A DNA stretch of 64,000 bases, from positions 62,001 to 126,000 of the forward strand of contig JAQTMR010000002.1 of the NCBI GenBank assembly GCA_028714255.1, in the 5' to 3' direction. Under the pieces are notes generated by a model. It was given only the letters and a program-made list of their open reading frames with translations. It searched no databases and was not told where the DNA came from. Origin of the DNA: Phycisphaerae bacterium. Lineage in GTDB: Bacteria; Planctomycetota; Phycisphaerae; Sedimentisphaerales; Anaerobacaceae. This document shows positions 50,334 to 58,649 of this stretch, one piece after another. Made by a program: the position numbers and the translations under genes. Positions within the stretch are counted from its first letter, which is position 1, and every line of letters begins with the position of its first letter.

Positions 50334-50564
50334 TTAATCATCTGTCTTTATGTTTATCAGGGCAGCCAAGAGGATATGTCTTAATCTGTCAACGCCAATA
50401 TTGTCAAGGTAGCTGTCGGTGAAATCCAACCTGAATCGGCCCTTGAAATTTTTGATTTGTGTTTTAAGCTCGTCTTCGCCCAGGGAGGCGATTGAAGCTG
50501 CTGTCTGTTCGAAGTATTTTTCCGGAGTCATTGTTTCAATCCTTTTTATAAAGCATAGTTCCAA
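50334..50564 (-). CDS. Small hypothetical protein (about 70 aa)
   Basis: MTPEKYFEQTAASIASLGEDELKTQIKNFKGRFRLDFTDSYLDNIGVDRLRHILLAALINIKTDD; likely start at the internal Met. Confidence 0.55.
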   Translation of the reverse strand: MELCFIKRIETMTPEKYFEQTAASIASLGEDELKTQIKNFKGRFRLDFTDSYLDNIGVDRLRHILLAALINIKTDD

Positions 50565-50707
50565 GTCGGATTCACTATGATTAATATCGTCTTTGGGATT
50601 AAACCGCTTTTGCGGGAAAGATTAAGGCGGCACCGAAACAGTTAAATCAGCTTGTTGCAGTGTTAAATTTTTTTGTTATTTTGCCGACGGTCTGATAACC
50701 TTTGGTT

Positions 50708-51757
50708 ATGAAGACGGAAGAGTTAGATTATTGCCTGCCTGCTGAATTGATTGCGCAGCAGCCTTTGCCGGGGCGAAGCGATTCGAAACTGCTGGTTTTT
50801 GAGCGTTCGGGCGGAGGTTTTGCGGACAGCACTTTCGGTAAAATCGGCGAGTTTTTAGTAAACGGGGACTGTCTTGTTCTTAACGACACAAAAGTTTTAC
50901 TCGCCCGTTTTTTCGGCGAGCGCGGCAGCGGGGGCAGGCTGGAGGCGTTATTTTTAGCAGAGAGCGCAGCCGGGGTATGGGATGTAATGCTGAAAGGCGC
51001 CCGCAAGGTAAGGGCGGGAGAAATTATTTATCTTAAAGACCGGTCGAAAAAGAATTTCTGCGAAGCGGAAATACTCGACAAGGCAGGTGAGGGCAGGTGC
51101 CGATTGGGGATAAAGACGGATGCGAATGTCGAGGCTGTCCTCGAGAAAATCGGTTTTCCTCCTCTTCCGCCATATATCAAGCGAGGCGGGGACACGGACC
51201 AGGCGGAGGCGGATAAGCTGCGCTACCAAACGGTTTACGCGCGGCACAGCGGCGCAGTTGCTGCTCCGACGGCGGGGCTGCATTTTACGGAGCGGCTGAT
51301 GGGGCAATTAAAACAGGCCGGCGTCGGCTTTGCGTATATAACGCTGCACACGGGAGCGGGGACGTTTAAGCCCGTAACAGCCGACGACCTCGATGAGCAT
51401 GAAATACACAGGGAGCAATTCAGTATCGACGAAAGAAACGCGCAGATAATAAACGCGGCGAAGGAAAAGGGCGGGAGGATAATCGCAGTGGGGACGACTT
51501 CTGCGAGGACGTTAGAGACGATTGCGGCGGATTCACGGGTAAAAGCGGCTGCGGGGACAACGAATCTGTTTATCAAGCCCGGCTATAAATTCAGGATAAT
51601 CGACGCGATGATAACAAATTTTCACCTGCCAAGGTCAACACTGCTTGCGCTGGTGGCGGCATTTGCGGGGCTGGAGAATGTAAAGGCGGCATATCAGCAC
51701 GCCATCGAACAGCGATACCGTTTTTACTCTTACGGCGACGCGATGCTGATTATCTAA
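50708..51757 (+). CDS. queA: S-adenosylmethionine:tRNA ribosyltransferase-isomerase
   Basis: LDYCLPAELIAQQPLPGRSDSKLLVFERSGG; AAPTAGLHFTERLM; TLHTGAGTFKPV; ITNFHLPRSTLLALVAAFAG. Confidence 0.96.
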   Translation: MKTEELDYCLPAELIAQQPLPGRSDSKLLVFERSGGGFADSTFGKIGEFLVNGDCLVLNDTKVLLARFFGERGSGGRLEALFLAESAAGVWDVMLKGARKVRAGEIIYLKDRSKKNFCEAEILDKAGEGRCRLGIKTDANVEAVLEKIGFPPLPPYIKRGGDTDQAEADKLRYQTVYARHSGAVAAPTAGLHFTERLMGQLKQAGVGFAYITLHTGAGTFKPVTADDLDEHEIHREQFSIDERNAQIINAAKEKGGRIIAVGTTSARTLETIAADSRVKAAAGTTNLFIKPGYKFRIIDAMITNFHLPRSTLLALVAAFAGLENVKAAYQHAIEQRYRFYSYGDAMLII

Positions 51758-51761
51758 AAAA

Positions 51762-53180
51762 TCAAGCCAGGTAGATTTTGTCAGCCGGTTTGATTTCAGG
51801 GATGCTATTTAGTTTTGTTTTGAGGTCGTCTTTTTCGAGAGCAAAACCCGGTGCGATTTCGATGATGCAATCAACCGAGCCATCGGGTTTGCGGGGGACG
51901 GCTACGCCGGCTGATTCGAGCCAGGCAGCGTTGCGGGCGATGAGCATTTCTCTTGCGCTTTCTGCGCTGTCAACGCCTGCGGCATTTTTTACCGGTCCAA
52001 ATTCTTCGCTGCGCGGGGTTTCTAAAATAATAGACTTCGAAGCCAGCGGCAAGGCATCAAAAACAAAACTCTCTAATTTTATGCCGTTCGGCTGTTCGGG
52101 CTTGACGAGATTTCCCTGCGGGTCGATATGCGGGATTTTTTTGACGGCCTTGTGCAGCGGAAGTGCAAAGCCTTTGGCATTGAGCTTTTCGATGAAGGAA
52201 CGAGTTATAATATGAATAGCGATACTTCCAAACTCGAAGACTAAAGAGCCATCCGGGTTTCGTTTGTGTGCCAGTTCGTCGGGCAGGTCACTGTATTCGA
52301 TGATGGTTACATTGCCATCGACCGAACAGAAGATGCCAAGTTTTTCTTCCGGGGCGGTTTTGAGCAGGGCCTTGGAAGACATTTCGGCTTTGTCGAGGGC
52401 GTGCAGTCCGATGAAGAGCGGGTCGAAAATATTGATAAGCGGATTATCGACCTGGAAATAACTGACAAACTCTACGCCACGTTTTTTCATATCCTCGACG
52501 GCACCGCTTTTGTAAAGTGCTTTGAGGCTTCCGCCATGCCCATCGGGCGAGCAGGCGATAGTGTCTTTGTCGGCGAGGAGGATTTTTCCGTCGTGGCTGA
52601 AATTGGGTAATGTGTCCTGTTGGAAGATGAGGACGTCTTTTTCGTTCAGGCCGAAGTAGGCATTCGAGCGAAGTGTTTCCACGGTTTCGGCGTAGTTCAG
52701 GGGGCTGGTCATAATATACCATGGGCAGACGGTTCGGTATTTTTTTGAGGCGGCAGCGATGGTTTCGGCGAAGAGCTGGAAGAGCGTTTTGTTTTTTACG
52801 GGGCTGATTGGGAAGTTGCCCTTTGGGCCGGGGAATCCGAGCCTGGTTCCCTGTCCGCCCGCGACGACGAATGCGGCGACCTTTCCGGCGGAGATTAACT
52901 GTCTGCCTAAATCCGCGGCCTGAGCGTATTTTCGTTTTTGCTCCGGGTCGGTGGGGTTAAAATGGTAGGACTTTGCGGGTGCGAAATCAGGCGGTATGGC
53001 GGCGGATTCGGGTTTTTTGACATATTCGGCAATCCAGCGGTCTATTTCGGCAAAATCGAGCCTACCGATTTGCGCAAGCAGGTTCTGCCTTTTGGGCGGG
53101 GTTAGCTGCTGCCAAAATGCCAAAAGATGGGCCTGGCCGTGTTTTTCGAGCAATTTTTTCGTATTTTCAATCATAATCAT
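51762..53180 (-). CDS. UTP--sugar-1-phosphate uridylyltransferase (UDPGP family)
   Basis: VAAFVVAGGQGTRLGFPGPKGNFPISPVKNKTLFQLFAE; SPDGHGGSLKAL; YFQVDNPLINIFDPLFIG. Confidence 0.92.
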   Translation of the reverse strand: MIMIENTKKLLEKHGQAHLLAFWQQLTPPKRQNLLAQIGRLDFAEIDRWIAEYVKKPESAAIPPDFAPAKSYHFNPTDPEQKRKYAQAADLGRQLISAGKVAAFVVAGGQGTRLGFPGPKGNFPISPVKNKTLFQLFAETIAAASKKYRTVCPWYIMTSPLNYAETVETLRSNAYFGLNEKDVLIFQQDTLPNFSHDGKILLADKDTIACSPDGHGGSLKALYKSGAVEDMKKRGVEFVSYFQVDNPLINIFDPLFIGLHALDKAEMSSKALLKTAPEEKLGIFCSVDGNVTIIEYSDLPDELAHKRNPDGSLVFEFGSIAIHIITRSFIEKLNAKGFALPLHKAVKKIPHIDPQGNLVKPEQPNGIKLESFVFDALPLASKSIILETPRSEEFGPVKNAAGVDSAESAREMLIARNAAWLESAGVAVPRKPDGSVDCIIEIAPGFALEKDDLKTKLNSIPEIKPADKIYLA

Positions 53181-53264
53181 ATCGTAAGTTCAAGCCTGGA
53201 AACGGGGATTTTAAGCAAATTGTGAAATTTTTCAAGGAAGTTAAGGGAAAATGACGAAATTTAT

Positions 53265-53293
53265 TTGACAGGAAAGCAGTCTTGTGTTATTGT
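53265..53293 (+). promoter_or_regulatory. Sigma70-type promoter upstream of the pilin-like gene
   Basis: TTGACA-17 bp-TATTGT. Confidence 0.55.
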
Positions 53294-53719
53294 TTAAACA
53301 GAGGTAAGTAGGTTTGAAAACCTTATTATAACTTGAAACGCTATCATATTTTTTAATTTTTCATACCTCAAACCTACCTGCTAACAGAGGCAAAAGGATT
53401 TTGTATTCAGGTTAATTTGTGTGATTGAGTTTGGAACAGCCCTGAAAACGAAGAAAAAAGCTAATGGATGTTGTTAGTAAGGTTCAAATTTACAAATTAA
53501 ACCGGTAGTTCTTAAGCAGAAATAATAATAACTTAAGGAGATTTGCGGGACAAACAACGTCTTTATATTCCGGTGTTGCAGGGGTCGGAACTTTGCGGCT
53601 TGTTGCAGAATGAAGACCCGGAAGTCAGCTGCAATGAATTATATTAGAATATAACCAGGGCGGGCTTAAGAGCAACTGGCTCGTGAATCTCGAAAAAAAG
53701 TAAGTAAAGGAGACATAAA

Positions 53720-54685
53720 ATGAGGAGAAAATGTTTTACATTAGTTGAACTGTTAGTCGTAATTGGAATCATAGCAGTTCTGATGGGCGTTCTGCTGCCT
53801 ACACTGAATACGGTGAAGCGGACCGCGACACGAGTAGTATGCGGTTCAAATCTTTCCGGTATCGGCAAGGCTGTGATGCTCTATGCCAATGACCACGAGG
53901 GCGACTATCCAGTGGCAGGCTGTGCGGGTGTTAAGTGGAGCCCAAATGGGGAGTTGACAGAGTGGGATAACCAGAAGAACGGGCAATGGGGCAAATGCCC
54001 TGCCGGCGTGGACGTAACCATTACAACCAGTCTTTATCTTTTGATAAAGTACGAAGACGTGACGCCATCGCAGTTTATGTGCAAGGGCGACACCGGGGTA
54101 AAGGAATTCAAATTTTCCGACAGCACGAGTTACCCTACCGGGGTTGATGATATTACCGACCTCTGGGATTTCGGAAACAGCACCGATTGCGGCAACATAT
54201 GGCCAGGCCAGCGTAACAGCTACGCCTATCATCATCCGTACCAGAACACCACCACCAACTCGTCGTTTCCGCTCGGCTCGTATAGCGACCCTGCCTGCCC
54301 TATACTTGCGGACAGGAACCCTTACTTTGATAAAAATGCCGATAGCTATATCGATGGCAAGAAGGGTGGCGGCGGAAGTCTGGAAGAAGCCCCACAATGG
54401 TTGAGTGCCAAGTACTACGACCCGGCGAAGACAGGCAATGCGGCATGCCACCAGCGGGAAGGACAAAACGTTCTGTTTAATGATACCCATGTGGGGTTCG
54501 AAAAGACACCCAATATCGGTATTACAAAGGATAATATCTGGAAATGCTGGGCTACTGCTCCTCCTCCAGAACCCGTTGCCAGGGACAAAGAGCTTGGGTT
54601 GGTACCATTCACGTATAGTCTCAATGGACAAGGGGCTCCATTCAGTGAAAGAGATGCGTACCTCGTAAGCGAGACTAACAGATAA
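53720..54685 (+). CDS. Type IV pilin-like/pseudopilin N-terminal methylation protein (planctomycete G-type)
   Basis: MRRKCFTLVELLVVIGIIAVLMGVLLPTLNTVKRTA prepilin motif; QNVLFNDTHVGFEKTPNIGI C-terminal motif. Confidence 0.9.
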   Translation: MRRKCFTLVELLVVIGIIAVLMGVLLPTLNTVKRTATRVVCGSNLSGIGKAVMLYANDHEGDYPVAGCAGVKWSPNGELTEWDNQKNGQWGKCPAGVDVTITTSLYLLIKYEDVTPSQFMCKGDTGVKEFKFSDSTSYPTGVDDITDLWDFGNSTDCGNIWPGQRNSYAYHHPYQNTTTNSSFPLGSYSDPACPILADRNPYFDKNADSYIDGKKGGGGSLEEAPQWLSAKYYDPAKTGNAACHQREGQNVLFNDTHVGFEKTPNIGITKDNIWKCWATAPPPEPVARDKELGLVPFTYSLNGQGAPFSERDAYLVSETNR

Positions 54686-54718
54686 TTAAGATTGATTGCC
54701 TGATTTGGTTTTTTACAG

Positions 54719-54755
54719 GCGGCCTTGTGCGGATAAGCACAAGGCCGCTTTTATT
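54719..54755 (+). terminator. Rho-independent terminator
   Basis: GCGGCCTTGTGC-GGATAA-GCACAAGGCCGC-TTTTATTATTT. Confidence 0.9.
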
Positions 54756-54833
54756 ATTTCCTGCCCGACAAAACGCAAATAGTAAGGGCAGACACACAGG
54801 TCTGCCCCTACATTACGATATACGCAATACGAA

Positions 54834-57047
54834 TTATGGCCACAGTTGGCCTTCGAGCCAGTTTTCGGTAAATTCCTGTAAGTCGGCCCAATCGACTTGT
54901 CCGTCACAGGTAAGGTCGGCCCCGTTACATTGGCCGCAACCTGTTTTCAGCCATTGCAGCGCCAATTCGGCATAATCCGTGAAATTCACGGCGTTATCAT
55001 GGTTAATATTGCTTCGCAGGAACTCATAGGCCCCCATATCAACGATAGGTGCTATTCCGCTGTCGGTGTCAGTTGTGCAAAGGTCGTCTATGAATCGCCC
55101 GAAGCCGTCCAAATCCATCGGCGTCGGCTCATTTATATCATTATCGCCGTCGAGGTCGGCGTAATCTATGGCGACGGAATTATTATCGCCGGCATCGATA
55201 CAGGGAGAATTTTGGCCAATGTGGAAATCGTTGGTATCGGCATCAATAAAGCACGGGTCAGCGTCAATGTTGCCGGTTCCCGACCAGCCGTCTTGAATGT
55301 CGGAGTAGCTAATGCTCGGGTTGTTAAAACTACCAAACTGATTGCCGTCTTGTCCGGCATAATTTCCCCAGAAGATGCTGTTTGTTACTACTGTCGTATC
55401 GCAAATATAGGCGCCGCCGCCGTCAAGGGATGCGTAGTTATTCGCAATCGTAGAGTTAATAATCCTGTCGGGCCCAGCATCAAATATTCCACCGCCCCGA
55501 CCGCCTGTAGAGTTTCCTGTTATCTGACAGTTGATAATGTCAGCATCTCCTATGCTGTATATTCCGCCGCCATAGCCACTACTACTTTCTGCATAATTTC
55601 CCATTATCCGACAGTTGATAATATTAATATCGTTCGCAGACAGAATACCTCCGCCGCAACTATGCCCAGCTATACTGTTCGGATTGAGGGCTTGGTTTTC
55701 AGTTATTGTGCAATTGGTAATAGTTGTTCCCGCAACACAATTATAGATTCCGCCACCGCCGTACCTGGTTGTAATGTTATTACTAATCTCGCAGTTTCGG
55801 ATTGATACACTTTCAGTGCCGGCAAGTAGATAAATTCCTGCACCAGTATTTCTGGCTTTATTCCCGCTGATTATACAGCCGTTAATATCTGCTGCGGCAC
55901 AGTTCTGAATATAAATGGCACCGCCAAGCGATGTACAGTTATTGTCTGTGAGTTCACAATTCTCTATTAGCAAATTGGCTGTGTTAGAATCTATGTAAAT
56001 TCCGGCGCCATGGAGAAGGCTATTATGGCCTCTTATTTTGCAATCGGTTATTCTTATTTGCCCTGAATTCCTCAGGCGTATTGCGCCTGCATAAATATCA
56101 ATGCCATCTTGCCCATTTTCGTCAAAAATGCTATTAGTTATTGTAACATCACAATTTCCTTTGCCAGAAAGGCCTACTCCCAAATTTTCTGAAATTATGC
56201 AGTTATCGTCGATTGTAAGACTTCCTGTGCTATATTCGTCCATATCAAAGCTAATTGTGTTTACAACTACGGTAGCGGAAAAGTCATATGTCATATTATT
56301 AGAAATATTGGAATGTTTTATCGTTACGTTGCTACTGCCTTCAATTCGTATTGCTGACCGATGTGGATTCTCATCACCCGGAATAGAATAATGATAAAGG
56401 CGGGCGATAGAAATTGTGCAATCTTCGATAGTTGTATTGCTATCGTACAAATAGACTGCCCTTGTATCATAACAGATGGGGTCTGTGCCTCCTGTAAATT
56501 TACAGTTAGTGATCGTAGGACTCGCCCCATCGCAGACAATAGCCGCAGGGCCATAGTCTATTCGGTCGTTGGCCGGAGACTGCATAAAGCCGGAAACAAA
56601 TGTCAAACCCTCTACACGGCAATCCGGGCCCTCGCCATGTGCAAAATTAGCGCCGGCAACCATATCGGAACAATAGAGGCCGGAGTCGTAATATCTCACA
56701 AGCCCATGAATAATAGTGTTTTCTACGTAATAATTTGGGTCATGGTTTGGGTCATAAGCTGGATCACCCGGCTGCAGGCTTCTGAAAGTAAGAGTCTGCC
56801 CCATGGGGTCTAAGGCGTATCTATAGATAGAGCCGAACCGCCGCCCTTTATATATTCCGGGATGAATGCGAATTATATCATTCGGTTCTTCATTGGCTAT
56901 TGCTTCGTTTACCGCGACCTCAATGGCACCCACGCCTTGGCCTAAGCCGTACGGGTCGTCTGTACTATAAACATCGATTGTTTGAGCAACCGAGGTAGTT
57001 GCCATCGTAAAAAGCAACACCAAGCTTAATAAAACTATTCTTCTCAT
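54834..57047 (-). CDS. Secreted right-handed parallel beta-helix protein with C-terminal dockerin-like segment
   Basis: Signal peptide; repeated ITNCxIxxN / GGGIY units; C-terminus NHDNAVNFTDYAELALQWLKTGCGQCNGADLTCDGQVDWADLQEFTENWLEG. Confidence 0.85.
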   Translation of the reverse strand: MRRIVLLSLVLLFTMATTSVAQTIDVYSTDDPYGLGQGVGAIEVAVNEAIANEEPNDIIRIHPGIYKGRRFGSIYRYALDPMGQTLTFRSLQPGDPAYDPNHDPNYYVENTIIHGLVRYYDSGLYCSDMVAGANFAHGEGPDCRVEGLTFVSGFMQSPANDRIDYGPAAIVCDGASPTITNCKFTGGTDPICYDTRAVYLYDSNTTIEDCTISIARLYHYSIPGDENPHRSAIRIEGSSNVTIKHSNISNNMTYDFSATVVVNTISFDMDEYSTGSLTIDDNCIISENLGVGLSGKGNCDVTITNSIFDENGQDGIDIYAGAIRLRNSGQIRITDCKIRGHNSLLHGAGIYIDSNTANLLIENCELTDNNCTSLGGAIYIQNCAAADINGCIISGNKARNTGAGIYLLAGTESVSIRNCEISNNITTRYGGGGIYNCVAGTTITNCTITENQALNPNSIAGHSCGGGILSANDINIINCRIMGNYAESSSGYGGGIYSIGDADIINCQITGNSTGGRGGGIFDAGPDRIINSTIANNYASLDGGGAYICDTTVVTNSIFWGNYAGQDGNQFGSFNNPSISYSDIQDGWSGTGNIDADPCFIDADTNDFHIGQNSPCIDAGDNNSVAIDYADLDGDNDINEPTPMDLDGFGRFIDDLCTTDTDSGIAPIVDMGAYEFLRSNINHDNAVNFTDYAELALQWLKTGCGQCNGADLTCDGQVDWADLQEFTENWLEGQLWP

Positions 57048-57821
57048 TTTTTATCCTTTCAAATTAGCCGCGAAAAAGCACAAAAGTCTCAAAAATATTT
57101 TGTCTTTTTTATCTTGTGCCTCTTTGCGGCTGTATCTCTTTTTGTTAGTGTTTTTAAATTAGAATCCGCGCAAATCTGTGTTAATCCGTGGTTAAGTTTT
57201 TTTAGCTGACATTTTTTACCTCCATCTCCGTAATTTTTTGATTGTTTTTTATTAGGATGCGCAAATACCGCTTAATGTTCCCTTAATTATTTCATTTTTT
57301 TCTCCTTTCGAAATTAATTATGAAATCGTTCTGTTACGGTTAACCAACCCCCAAGCAGGCTTGGGGGCTAAACCAAATAATTTTGTGTCCATTCGTGTTT
57401 ATTCGTGGTTAGTTTTTTTGTCGGAACTTCCCCTTTCCCCTCCTTTTTAAAAACGGCCCCAAAAAAATGTCTGCCCGGCCCCCTGCCGAACACGCCAAAT
57501 AAAACATACGCTGCGAACAGCGTCAACAACAGTTTTGCATTTTCCATTTTAATTTTTGATTTATTTTCCGTCCCCGTACCTGTCCCTAATAAATTACACG
57601 TGGTAACTACGGGATTTCGGGGTATTTCCCGGAATTTTTCCACTTTTCGCACCTTTTCAAAAAATTATTCAGCCACAGTCCTTGGGACTCCTTACGGAGA
57701 GTTCACAGAGTTCACAGAGATATAAAAGTTAATAATTTTGTGTCTATTCGTTTTCATTCTCTAAATCCGTGCAAACTTGTGCCAAAGGTATCCGTGTTAA
57801 TCCGTGGTTAACTTTTATAAA

Positions 57822-57929
57822 TACTGCACGGCCCGCTGTGGGGCGGGGGAGGCAGCCACAGGCCCGAAGGAGGGAAAGGGGCCGCAAGCCTCGGCAAGGC
57901 CGAGCCTTGACGGGTCAGGCCGTGCAGTA
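57822..57929. repeat. 108-bp GC-rich element bounded by a 12-bp perfect inverted repeat
   Basis: TACTGCACGGCC...GGCCGTGCAGTA with internal GCTGTGG/CCACAGG-type and CTCGGC/GCCGAG pairing. Confidence 0.7.
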
Positions 57930-57953
57930 AACGAAGTTGGTGTTCTGTTTTGG

Positions 57954-58118
57954 TTACATATCGATAAACCATCCCACTATCCAGTAAATCAGCCAGCCCA
58001 CGCAGCACAGTATGCACATAATGCTGAACGTGATATCCTCGGCGATTGGCAGGCAGGCTGCGACTACTACGATTGCCAGCGTCAGCCGGAACAATCCCCT
58101 TTTGAGCGTGAACTTCAT
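57954..58118 (-). CDS. Small membrane protein (54 aa, below the ORF-track cutoff)
   Basis: Reverse strand MKFTLKRGLFRLTLAIVVVAACLPIAEDITFSIMCILCCVGWLIYWIVGWFIDM*, two hydrophobic segments. Confidence 0.55.
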   Translation of the reverse strand: MKFTLKRGLFRLTLAIVVVAACLPIAEDITFSIMCILCCVGWLIYWIVGWFIDM

Positions 58119-58271
58119 TGCCGCAAGTCCTTCCCGCGGCGGTAAATATTAAAGGGCACCGCCGCAATCACGCTCAACGCAGGCCCGCGAGAGCCCTTGG
58201 GAACGCGAAAGCAAACGATGCCCTTTCTATAGTTTACGAAAGCGACCGTAGCTTTATGACAAAAAGCGAAC

Positions 58272-58297
58272 GGTGCTCTCTGTAAAAGAGAGCACCG
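58272..58297. repeat. Perfect 10-bp-stem hairpin
   Basis: GGTGCTCTCT-GTAAA-AGAGAGCACC. Confidence 0.6.
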
Positions 58298-58649
58298 AGC
58301 CTTCCACACGCTTCCCAAAAACTACAAACTCGCGGTTTGCGTTGAAACGTCTGAAATCTCAGTGATTCAATTTTAATTAGCGGATTTCTCTCCGCTGATT
58401 TTTATTATAACAATCCATCGGCAAAAATCAAACAAAAACTTTCGGGAAAAATTCTTTTGATACCGCTTCTTCACGGTCGCGGCTCTGAAATTGGGTGAAT
58501 AACCCCACGTAGAACGTGGGGCTAAATATTTTAGATTCCCGCTTTCGCGGGAATGACAAAAAAATCCATTCAAGGGGGTATTATTTTGCGTCTTGACGCA
58601 AAACGGGAGCTTTGTTAGATTGTATTTTTAATTTTTACGGAGAATAAAA

